In this document: piece by piece, positions 23,691 through 31,942 of the stretch
How the letters are laid out: each line of letters begins with the position of its first letter
Numbering within the stretch: position 1 is the stretch's first letter
Source of the DNA: Opitutales bacterium
Lineage (GTDB): Bacteria; Verrucomicrobiota; Verrucomicrobiia; Opitutales; Oceanipulchritudinaceae
Assembly: GCA_020831485.1 (NCBI GenBank)
Contig: JAFIGG010000137.1
Coordinates: 1 to 38,714 of the forward strand
Length of the DNA: 38,714 nt
Direction of reading: 5' to 3'
The notes under the pieces: generated by a model
What the model saw: only the letters and a program-made list of their open reading frames with translations
Databases searched by the model: none
Told to the model about the DNA's origin: nothing
Translations under genes and position numbers: made by a program

Positions 23691-25295
23691 ATGTGCACCA
23701 TAAAAATAGAATTACCCTGGGGGCGATACTATGCACATCCGTGGGGAATCAATCCGGTCCGCCTGAAAGAAGCGGAATGGCCGCCCAGTCCGTGGCGATT
23801 GCTCCGAGCAATCGCTGCAGCGTGGTTTCAGCAAAACCCAGGAAACAGCACTGATGATAATCTAGGCCACTTACTCGAACAGCTTGGGAGCGCACTACCA
23901 GAACTAGGTTTCCAGAGAATAGCTTTCGGCCATACAGCGCATTGGCAACCGAACTATGGAGCAGCGGACACTGCTGGAAAAGCGTCCTTTACCTATAAGA
24001 AAACGCGACACGAAAACCACTTCGTCGCCGTCTCCAGCCCTATCTTTTTTCGATGGCCCAATCTGGAACTGACAACTCAACAGGCCCAACTGCTTGCTAC
24101 CATCCTTCCTCACATTTCCTACTTCGGGCGGGCAGAGTCCATCTGTCAAATGAGCCTCGAGAACAATATTCCGAACGGCCTTGGCTGGGCGATCCCTTGC
24201 TTACAAGATGGTCGGCCCATTCGGAAAATGGGTGAAGACTGCCGCGATGTCTTCTGTCCGGATCCGGAAGACTTCCAAGTTGCCGATCTTTGGAGCCTTC
24301 GAGAAAGCCGCCCCCCCTCATGGGAGAATCAGCCCCAGAACCTTGTCGATCAGATTCTGTCCAAGCAGCTCCTGCCGGACGGTGCCTGCTGGGTGACCTA
24401 CCAAATGCCGCAAGGCTGGCCAAACAAGTGGATAGTCCGCGTGCCAAAATCGGAAAAGCCGAAAAGACTCATGTCTGCAAAACCCATCGCCCACACCCTC
24501 CGCTTTTCCTTGGAATGCCGGATCGGCATCCCTCTCAAAGCCACGGTGGATGTAGCCGAGCTCTTTCGGCAATCGGCGATCAAGCGATTCAAACAAACGC
24601 ACGGTGCCGACGCCCACAGCTTCGCTCTCTCCGGGCATGAGCCGAAGCCAGAGGGCGTTTCCGGCGATCACCAGCACGCCCACTTCCTCCCGCTCCCCGA
24701 GGGAGTTTCCCATTCAGGAAACATCAGCGAACTCTACGTGTGGGCACCCAGCGGCCTAACCCAAGTCGAAATCGAGGCACTTATGCAGGTAAAGACACTT
24801 CATTGGGGAGCTTCGAAACATCCGATCCGCCCTGTTCTCACCGCTATCGACCAACAGCCGCCTTCGTTTCTTTCACAAAAACCCGCTAAAATCTGGCAAT
24901 CCCTCACTCCTTTTGTTCCACCTCGTCACTTCTATCGGGGCAATCTGCATGGCGCAAAGCTTAAGCAAAAGGACTCCCCCGAAAACCAGTTGGCCAAAGA
25001 GATTGAGCGTCTCGGAATCGAGACCCCTTTCGCTGTTTCCCGCATCCCGCTTAACAGATTTGGCGATCGTTCCGAAACGTCTCAGTGTTATTGGGATATC
25101 GTTCGAACACCGGGTGAAGCACCCGCCTTTGAGGATTCGATGCTCACCGATATCCACTCCAACCGTAACGCAAAGGAGCGACGCATCGGTTTTATGTTTG
25201 ATATTCAATTCGAACAACCCGTGTCCCTTGTCCGCCCCCTCGGCCACTCCTCCCACTTCGGGCTCGGCCTCTTCGCTCCCGTCATCGAAAAGTAA
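23691..25295 (+). CDS. csb2: Type I-G Cas5-Cas6 fusion Csb2 (GSU0054-type), copy b
   Basis: The 534-aa protein begins IKIELPWGRYYAHPWGINPV and EWPPSPWRLLRAIAAAW, the Csb2 N-terminal (Cas5-like) signature, has a central SGDHQHAHFLPLPEGVSHSG, and ends in a Cas6-like glycine-rich loop VRPLGHSSHFGLGLFAPV. Csb2 should cut the repeat hairpin of the pre-crRNA and cap the 5' handle in Cascade. Compared with copy a the histidine segment and the strand after it are altered (HAHFLPLPEG against HCYYLPTDENGDG), so repeat recognition or cleavage could differ. A 148-bp gap with two dispersed palindromes separates it from csb1a and marks the right edge of effector set b. Confidence 0.9.
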   Translation: MCTIKIELPWGRYYAHPWGINPVRLKEAEWPPSPWRLLRAIAAAWFQQNPGNSTDDNLGHLLEQLGSALPELGFQRIAFGHTAHWQPNYGAADTAGKASFTYKKTRHENHFVAVSSPIFFRWPNLELTTQQAQLLATILPHISYFGRAESICQMSLENNIPNGLGWAIPCLQDGRPIRKMGEDCRDVFCPDPEDFQVADLWSLRESRPPSWENQPQNLVDQILSKQLLPDGACWVTYQMPQGWPNKWIVRVPKSEKPKRLMSAKPIAHTLRFSLECRIGIPLKATVDVAELFRQSAIKRFKQTHGADAHSFALSGHEPKPEGVSGDHQHAHFLPLPEGVSHSGNISELYVWAPSGLTQVEIEALMQVKTLHWGASKHPIRPVLTAIDQQPPSFLSQKPAKIWQSLTPFVPPRHFYRGNLHGAKLKQKDSPENQLAKEIERLGIETPFAVSRIPLNRFGDRSETSQCYWDIVRTPGEAPAFEDSMLTDIHSNRNAKERRIGFMFDIQFEQPVSLVRPLGHSSHFGLGLFAPVIEK

Positions 25296-25336
25296 TGCTC
25301 TCTACCATCTTTAAACTTCCACCCAAACCAACCGCA

Positions 25337-25421
25337 AACAGGCAAACCGCCTGTTCTACTTCAACAATCCATCAACCAGCCGACACTCACCCAAATTAGC
25401 ACAGGCACCCAGCCAGTGCTG
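25337..25421. repeat. Two dispersed palindromes at the right edge of effector set b
   Basis: AACAGGC-AAACC-GCCTGTT-CTAC (25337-25359) and TAGCACAGGCACCCAGCCAGTGCTG (in two parts across 25397-25421) belong to the same family as 14994 and 16535 at the left edge. Confidence 0.6.
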
Positions 25422-25422
25422 A

Positions 25423-26409
<987 letters not shown>

Positions 26410-26428
26410 AAACGAACCACCCAGACAC

Positions 26429-28039
26429 ATGACAGCCATTGAACTCACTTTTCCTGCCGGGCGCTTCCACGCAACGCCGTGGGGGCGTCACGTGAACGAA
26501 GGTGCCGTTGAATGGCCGCCGTCACCGTGGCGTTTACTCCGTGCGCTCGTCGCAACCTGGAAACGCAAAGCGCCTCAGCTCGACGAGCATGCCATGCGCG
26601 AGCTGTTGACGATCCTGTGCGAAGCTCCGGAGTTTTTTCTGCCGCCGGCAACCTTCGGGCATACCCGACATTACATGCCTTGGTATAAAAAGGGCCCTGG
26701 CGATAAAACGCTGGTCTTCGATTCCTTCGTCGCTGTCGAAAAATCCGCGCCGGTGCGGATTTTCTGGCCGAATGTGGACCTGACCCAAACCCAGCGGGGC
26801 ATTCTCGACGAGCTGCTACCTCTGCTTGGCACGCTCGGTCGTGCCGAAAGTTGGTGCGAAGGAAAGTTGCTGACTCCTGACGAAACAGCTTCCGTTCAAA
26901 GCCGCATCAATTGTCGGCCACTCAATGGAGAGGCGCCCAAAGGCGAAACGGTTCGCCTCCTCGGCGTCGATCCGGAAACGGCTTTCAGCTCCGACCAAAA
27001 CCCAAAGCACGAAACAACCAGCGGGCGCGGGAAAGCGAAGACAACGGTGGTTACTCCCCTCTACGAGCCCAACTGGCACCTCTGTATCGAAACCCTCTGG
27101 ATGCACCAAAACCGATGGTCCCAGCCTCCCGGAGCGACTTGGATCGACTATGACCGCTCCAAGGACGCCCTCGCCCAACCGAAGCGACGCGTCGTCCATC
27201 AAAAAATCCGTCCACCCATGCAAGTTGCCCGTTTCGCCCTCGACTCCACCGTTTTGCCGCTGGCGACCGATACTCTTCGCGTCGCGGAATCCGCCCGCAT
27301 CGCCCTCATGAGCCTTTACGGCCGACGCACCCAAGTTGGCGACGAGAGGGGCAAGTCCCGTATCTTCTCTGGGAAAGAAGCGGATGGCATGCCTATCAAA
27401 GGTCACCGCCACTGTTATTACCTGCCCACCGATGAAAACGGCGATGGAAAGCTCGACCACCTGACGCTCTACGCCGCCGACGGCTTCGGACCCGACGAAC
27501 TGCGAGCAATCGATTCCCTGCGCGAGATCCATACCAAGGATACGCAAGACTCCGGCCATCCGCTTGGAGTCGTCCTGCTCGGAATGGGTGTCGCAGCGGA
27601 ATTTCAACCCGCCCCCATGAAACCTTCGAAGGATTGGCTTTCCGCCACACCCTTCATTTCGCCCCGTCATCCGAAAACACGGGGCAGGAATAAGGAACCC
27701 GAGGAGCATTTAGCCAATCCGGCTCGCTTCCTTGAAGCGCAACTACGTATCGAAGTCGAACGCTGGATCCAACTGACAGGACAGGAAGTCGACCCTGCAG
27801 AAGTCGAAATCACCCCTTTTGTTGATGCCTCAGGCAACTTTCGCGCGCCTGACAGAGACAGAGCTCCAAACGGCAAGCGCCCTATTCAGTTTCGGCGGTT
27901 CCGCCAGAAAAGAAATGACGACGGCGGTCGCCGAGCAAGCGGCTTTTTCCGCCTCCGCTTCCCCGCTCCTGTTCCCGGTCCCATCGCCCTCGGCCATTCC
28001 TGCCACTTTGGCCTCGGGCTGTTTATTCCCCCCGAATGA
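26429..28039 (+). CDS. csb2: Type I-G Cas5-Cas6 fusion Csb2, copy a
   Basis: The 536-aa protein starts IELTFPAGRFHATPWGRHVN and EWPPSPWRLLRALVATW (Cas5-like part). It has the conserved GHRHCYYLPTDENGDGKLDH segment followed by LTLYAADGF, and ends with the Cas6-like glycine-rich loop GPIALGHSCHFGLGLFIPPE. It should process pre-crRNA at the repeat hairpin and hold the 5' end in Cascade. It follows csb1a by 19 bases. Confidence 0.93.
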   Translation: MTAIELTFPAGRFHATPWGRHVNEGAVEWPPSPWRLLRALVATWKRKAPQLDEHAMRELLTILCEAPEFFLPPATFGHTRHYMPWYKKGPGDKTLVFDSFVAVEKSAPVRIFWPNVDLTQTQRGILDELLPLLGTLGRAESWCEGKLLTPDETASVQSRINCRPLNGEAPKGETVRLLGVDPETAFSSDQNPKHETTSGRGKAKTTVVTPLYEPNWHLCIETLWMHQNRWSQPPGATWIDYDRSKDALAQPKRRVVHQKIRPPMQVARFALDSTVLPLATDTLRVAESARIALMSLYGRRTQVGDERGKSRIFSGKEADGMPIKGHRHCYYLPTDENGDGKLDHLTLYAADGFGPDELRAIDSLREIHTKDTQDSGHPLGVVLLGMGVAAEFQPAPMKPSKDWLSATPFISPRHPKTRGRNKEPEEHLANPARFLEAQLRIEVERWIQLTGQEVDPAEVEITPFVDASGNFRAPDRDRAPNGKRPIQFRRFRQKRNDDGGRRASGFFRLRFPAPVPGPIALGHSCHFGLGLFIPPE

Positions 28040-28100
28040 TAAGTTCACCACCGCTTACACCGCGATGATTCTCAAAACAGATCTTCATCCACAACATCCC

Positions 28101-28706
28101 ATGCCCGAATCACCTGAAAACGAAACCAATCCCCTCATCGAACAAGCCCTCCGCCTCGGCGAGCTCCGCAAGGAAGTGATGCATCGCATCGACGGGCCGA
28201 CCTTCGAAGGCGGAACGGAAGGCATCCCGATGGAAACCCAAGTGTCATTTTGGGAGCACGTGCTAGCCTTTGAATCAGCCGAAGAGTCAACGCTTGCCGA
28301 ACGACTCAAACATGAGGCCTGCTTCGTCCCAGTCGAGCCAGACGAACTTAAAGACGAAACAGCGATTAGCACCGCATTGTGGGACCTCATTCGAGCCCTT
28401 GCTTCCATTCGCGTTTTTGTATTCGACACCGACCACCTGTGTGACGCCGACCTCTACCGCCTTCTGGTCTACGGTGCCCTCCCAGAACCGAGAATGGTGC
28501 CTCCCGCTGGTTCCCAATGGAACTGCCGGATCGACGCCTGCGAACACGGGACGAGTGACGACCCCGACGGTACGATGACCTGGCTGCGCTACTATGCCAG
28601 CGAAGACGTCCGCTCGACGTGGGAAGACGAAGTCCCGCCCAGGGAGAATCCGCCCTACGACCGCGACCGTTTTCTGCCAGTCCCGCCGGAAGAGAGACAA
28701 CCATGA
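28101..28706 (+). CDS. Unrecognised protein within the cas operon
   Basis: The 201-aa product is acidic and soluble-looking, with no membrane segment. It has an N-terminal helical part (NPLIEQALRLGELRKEVMHR), a middle helical part (QVSFWEHVLAFESAEESTLA ... ISTALWDLIRALASIRVFVF) and the stretches TDHLCDADLYRLLVYGALPE, SQWNCRIDACEHG and TMTWLRYYASEDVRSTWEDE. I do not recognise the family. ATG 28065 is an alternative start 36 bases earlier. Neither start has a strong ribosome-binding site. It lies 61 bases after csb2a and 45 before the nuclease gene, so it is co-transcribed with cas genes, between effector and adaptation parts. A small accessory subunit or immunity-linked factor is possible but not shown. 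Confidence 0.6.
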   Translation: MPESPENETNPLIEQALRLGELRKEVMHRIDGPTFEGGTEGIPMETQVSFWEHVLAFESAEESTLAERLKHEACFVPVEPDELKDETAISTALWDLIRALASIRVFVFDTDHLCDADLYRLLVYGALPEPRMVPPAGSQWNCRIDACEHGTSDDPDGTMTWLRYYASEDVRSTWEDEVPPRENPPYDRDRFLPVPPEERQP

Positions 28707-28751
28707 ATTTCGATCATGCCTTCCAGTTCTGTGACAACGAGGAGTGAAGTC

Positions 28752-29513
28752 ATGATCCACCCTCTTCGCATTCAAATCGATGACAGGGAGCGCAATCTAG
28801 ATCTGCACGCAGCACTGCGCAAGATGGATGGGGTTGAGATAGAATGTGTGCGGCTTGAAATCGGGGATTTTCGGATTGAGGATGCAGTTGTTGTAGAGAG
28901 AAAAACAGCAGCCGACTTTGCTGCTTCGATCGTCGACGGGCGGCTGTTCTCCCAGGCTTCACGTATGGTGGGATCGCCCCTGCGACCAGCTTATATAATC
29001 GAGGGAACCGCAAGCGATTGGCAATCCCTCAAGGTCAAACGGCCTGCATTGCAAGGTGCCCTGATTTCTCTAATGCTTGTGTTTGATATTCCCGTGCTGC
29101 GATCCGATAGTCCTGAAGAAACCGCCCGTCTGGCGTGCTATACGGGACAGCAACTGATACGGGCACGCGGTGACGGTTGCGTTCCTATTCGGCAAATCAA
29201 GACAAAACGTAGATCGACGCGTCAGAGCCGCATTCTTCAATCTCTGCCTGGAATTGGCCCAGATCGCGCTAGGTGCCTGCTGGAACATTTTGGCAGCGTC
29301 CGCGCCTGCCTTTCCGCAGATGTTGAGCAACTCACGGAGATCAACGGCATCGGTCCAACTACTGCACGGAAAATTGTCGAGACCGTAGAGGAAAAACAAG
29401 CCCGCTACGGAACCCTATATGGGGAAGAAGCCTTTACCTCACCTCTGCCGCTTTTTAAAAACACCACTCACTCGCTCCCAAATGTAAAAATATTTGACAT
29501 TTTCTCAGTCTAA
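28752..29513 (+). CDS. ERCC4/XPF-type nuclease with helix-hairpin-helix motifs
   Basis: The 253-aa protein has an ERCC4 nuclease domain with the catalytic pattern D11-RER, G38-D39-F and E49-R50-K51 (VVVERKTAADFAASI), followed by GRLFSQASRM. The C-terminal part contains two helix-hairpin-helix motifs (ILQSLPGIGPDRARCLLEHF and LTEINGIGPTTARKIVETV), as in XPF/Mus81/Hef nucleases, which cut branched or 3'-flap DNA. GGAG before ATG 28752 supports this start. Bacterial proteins of this build are uncommon and are not a standard part of type I-G loci. Its position directly before cas4-cas1 and cas2 suggests a job in making or trimming DNA for spacer acquisition, or in repairing the integration site; this is inference. 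Confidence 0.85.
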   Translation: MIHPLRIQIDDRERNLDLHAALRKMDGVEIECVRLEIGDFRIEDAVVVERKTAADFAASIVDGRLFSQASRMVGSPLRPAYIIEGTASDWQSLKVKRPALQGALISLMLVFDIPVLRSDSPEETARLACYTGQQLIRARGDGCVPIRQIKTKRRSTRQSRILQSLPGIGPDRARCLLEHFGSVRACLSADVEQLTEINGIGPTTARKIVETVEEKQARYGTLYGEEAFTSPLPLFKNTTHSLPNVKIFDIFSV

Positions 29514-29523
29514 TATTTTACTT
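29494..29523 (+). promoter_or_regulatory. Possible promoter for cas4-cas1
   Basis: A perfect TTGACA (29494-29499) at the end of the ERCC4 gene is followed after 18 bases by TTACTT (29518-29523) in an AT-rich stretch, about 30 bases before the cas4-cas1 ATG. The -10 match is poor, so this is only a candidate for separate expression of the adaptation genes. Confidence 0.3.
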
Positions 29524-29553
29524 TGCGTAGTCTGATTCGAATTCATCGTTTCC

Positions 29554-31422
29554 ATGCAAACTTCATCCGCAGCAACCGACCTTTTACCAGCGCGGATGGT
29601 GAATGAGTTCGTTTACTGCCCGAGGCTGTTTTACTACGAGTTTGTCGAGGGAATTTTCATTCACAATGCGGATACGCTTGAAGGGAAGGCCCAACACAAG
29701 CGTCAGGATTCAGGCAAAGGAGCCATGCCGCAGACGACTGCGGAGGGAGAACCCGAGGTGATTCATTCTCGCTCGGTTTCGTTGTTTTCAGATCTGCTGG
29801 GAGTCACCGCGAAACTGGATGTAGTGGAAACGCATACCAATGCCTCGGAAGGTGGTGCCGTTGCTATTCCGGTCGAATACAAAAAGGGCGCACCGCGCGA
29901 AGGAGAAGACGGCAAGGAGCTTTGGGATACCGATCGCATTCAATTGGGATTACAGATTCTGCTCTTGCGGGAGAACGGCTACAGCTGTGACGAGGGAATT
30001 GTCTATTACCGCGAGACCCGTCAGAGGGTGCGCTACGAAATGACGGAGGAGGAAGCCGACTGGATACGCACTACCCTGAGCGCCGTCCGTCGCTGCACCA
30101 AAGGCCCGATGCCGCCTCCACTGGACCACTCTGTCAAATGTCCCCGGTGCTCGCTGGTTTCCATCTGCCTGCCGGATGAAACACGTTTACTGAAACCGGA
30201 ACCGGATCTATCCGAACTAAGCGATACCCAATTGGCATTTCCTTTCCAGGAACTGCTGGATACCGGAAGCAATGGGAAAAACGGGAATCCGGACGCCAAA
30301 GGACTCAGCTTCCCCTACGGCCTCATTCCCGAAATCCGAATCCCAAAGCTGAAGGCGGGTGAGGATGTGCGGCGACTGATCGCGCCTAATCCGGAAACCC
30401 GGGCCTTGTATTTGAATACGGCCGGTCACTTCGTGGGCAAGAAGGATGAATGCCTGGTGGTGAAAGAAAAAGGCAAGAGCATCGGCGAATTTCGGCTGAA
30501 AGACCTGCACCACGTCGCACTTTTTGGTCCGGTCCAAATCTCGACTGCGGTTGTGCATATCTTGTGCGAACGCGACATTCCCATCAGCTATTTTTCGATG
30601 GGTGGTTGGTTCTACGGCATGACCCGCGGCCACAGCCTCAAAAACGTTTTCACCCGCATTGAACAATTCAATACCGCAGGAGATCCGGAAAAATCCCTAC
30701 CACTGGCCCGGCTGATGGTGCACGGCAAGATTCGCAACCAGCGCACCCTGCTCATGCGCAATCATGTCGAACTCGGCAAAGGCGTCGCCCGCGCCCTGAA
30801 ATACTTTTCCTCCCGCGCCCTGAGCGCCACCAGCACGGGATCCTTGCTGGGGCTTGAGGGCAATGCGGCGGCCCTGTATTACGCTCACTTCGCGGGGATG
30901 ATCAAATCGGATGAAGATCGCGGGGATGACGACACCGATCAACTGAAACTCAACTTCGACTTCGACGGCCGCAACCGACGGCCACCCCGGGATCCGGTCA
31001 ATGCCCTGTTGTCGCTGACCTACAGTCTACTGGTGAAAGACTGCACCCTTGCCGCATATTCCGTGGGACTCGACCCTTACATAGGCTTCTACCATCAGCC
31101 CCGTTTCGGCAAACCCGCGATGGCGCTCGACCTGATGGAAGAATTCCGGCCGCTGATTGCCGACTCGGTCGTGCTGACACTGATTAACCAGAAGCGCATC
31201 CGGACCAGAGATTTCATCACCGCCGGCAAGTCAGTCGGTCTGACCCCCAGCGGCCGCAAGGCCGTCTTTCATGCCTATGAGCAGCGCATGTCGGACGGCA
31301 TCACCCACCCCGTCTTCGGATACAAGGTCAGCTACCGTCGCGCGCTGGAACTGCAAGTTCGACTGCTTGCCAAAACACTCACCGGGGACATCGAACAATA
31401 CGTCCCATTCATGACCCGCTGA
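29554..31422 (+). CDS. cas4-cas1: Cas4-Cas1 fusion (type I-G adaptation)
   Basis: The 622-aa protein joins Cas4 (about residues 1-215) to Cas1 (about 275-622). Cas4 has the four iron-sulfur cysteines C22 (FVYCPR), C196, C199 and C205 (KCPRCSLVSIC) and the RecB-type nuclease motifs (KLDVVET, PVEYKKG, QLGLQILLL). Cas1 has the catalytic E435 (LLGLEGNAAALYY), H514 (GFYHQPRFGKPA) and D526/E529 (ALDLMEEFRP). A proline- and asparagine-rich linker joins them. The fusion is characteristic of type I-G, where it picks prespacers with a correct PAM and integrates them with Cas2. All key residues are present, so it looks active. cas2 starts 8 bases after its stop. Confidence 0.95.
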   Translation: MQTSSAATDLLPARMVNEFVYCPRLFYYEFVEGIFIHNADTLEGKAQHKRQDSGKGAMPQTTAEGEPEVIHSRSVSLFSDLLGVTAKLDVVETHTNASEGGAVAIPVEYKKGAPREGEDGKELWDTDRIQLGLQILLLRENGYSCDEGIVYYRETRQRVRYEMTEEEADWIRTTLSAVRRCTKGPMPPPLDHSVKCPRCSLVSICLPDETRLLKPEPDLSELSDTQLAFPFQELLDTGSNGKNGNPDAKGLSFPYGLIPEIRIPKLKAGEDVRRLIAPNPETRALYLNTAGHFVGKKDECLVVKEKGKSIGEFRLKDLHHVALFGPVQISTAVVHILCERDIPISYFSMGGWFYGMTRGHSLKNVFTRIEQFNTAGDPEKSLPLARLMVHGKIRNQRTLLMRNHVELGKGVARALKYFSSRALSATSTGSLLGLEGNAAALYYAHFAGMIKSDEDRGDDDTDQLKLNFDFDGRNRRPPRDPVNALLSLTYSLLVKDCTLAAYSVGLDPYIGFYHQPRFGKPAMALDLMEEFRPLIADSVVLTLINQKRIRTRDFITAGKSVGLTPSGRKAVFHAYEQRMSDGITHPVFGYKVSYRRALELQVRLLAKTLTGDIEQYVPFMTR

Positions 31423-31430
31423 GGAAAACC

Positions 31431-31721
31431 ATGCGACGCAGCTTCATAGTTACCTACGACATTCGCGACGACAAGCGCCTGCGCAAAGTTTTCAAGACCT
31501 GCAAAGGCTACGGCATCCATCTTCAATACTCTGTGTTCGAATGCGACCTAACGACCATGGAACGCGCCGAATTCGAGGCCAAGCTGAAGGAAGTCATGCA
31601 CCAGAATGAAGACCAAGTTCTCTTCATCGACCTCGGCCCAGTCGCCCAACGCTGCGAGCGCACCATTACCGCCCTCGGCCAAGCCTACAGCCGCATAGAC
31701 GACCCCTGTTTTGTCGTCTAA
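31431..31721 (+). CDS. cas2: Cas2
   Basis: The 96-aa protein begins RRSFIVTYDIRDDKRLRKVF, the ferredoxin-like Cas2 start, and continues KTCKGYGIHLQYSVFECDLT and QVLFIDLGPVAQRCERTITA. The length is normal for the family. Cas2 forms the bridge between Cas1 dimers in spacer integration. GAGGAAAACC before the ATG provides a ribosome-binding site. It is the last gene before the array. Confidence 0.96.
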   Translation: MRRSFIVTYDIRDDKRLRKVFKTCKGYGIHLQYSVFECDLTTMERAEFEAKLKEVMHQNEDQVLFIDLGPVAQRCERTITALGQAYSRIDDPCFVV

Positions 31722-31942
31722 CCCCAACAAACCTTTTCAGGTTCTTTGACAGTTTCTTCGTTTGCGAGCGTCCAGATACGAAGCTGAACCCAGGACACGC
31801 TCGCAACAACTGATAACCAACGAGTTGCACACCAATCAACTGCAATTACCGAAGACAAATAGTTCAAAAATCCACCCAGCCTGTAAATGGCTCGACATCC
31901 GCCTCCGTAATGCTTGATTATCAACAGGCTGCAGTAGCCGCT
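31722..31942 (+). promoter_or_regulatory. CRISPR leader
   Basis: This 221-bp non-coding stretch lies between cas2 and the first repeat, where leaders of + oriented arrays sit. It contains TTGACA (31746-31751) without a convincing -10 at standard spacing, and a long-range inverted repeat GCGAGCGT (31764-31771) / ACGCTCGC (31797-31804). The last bases, CAACAGGCTGCAGTAGCCGCT, resemble the dispersed palindrome family. Promoter and Cas1-Cas2 docking roles are expected from position only. Confidence 0.65.

Noticed and set aside
27819-28100. Upstream extension of the unassigned gene into csb2a
   Set aside because: It overlaps the conserved Cas6-like end of csb2a in another frame and is alanine/serine-rich shadow sequence.
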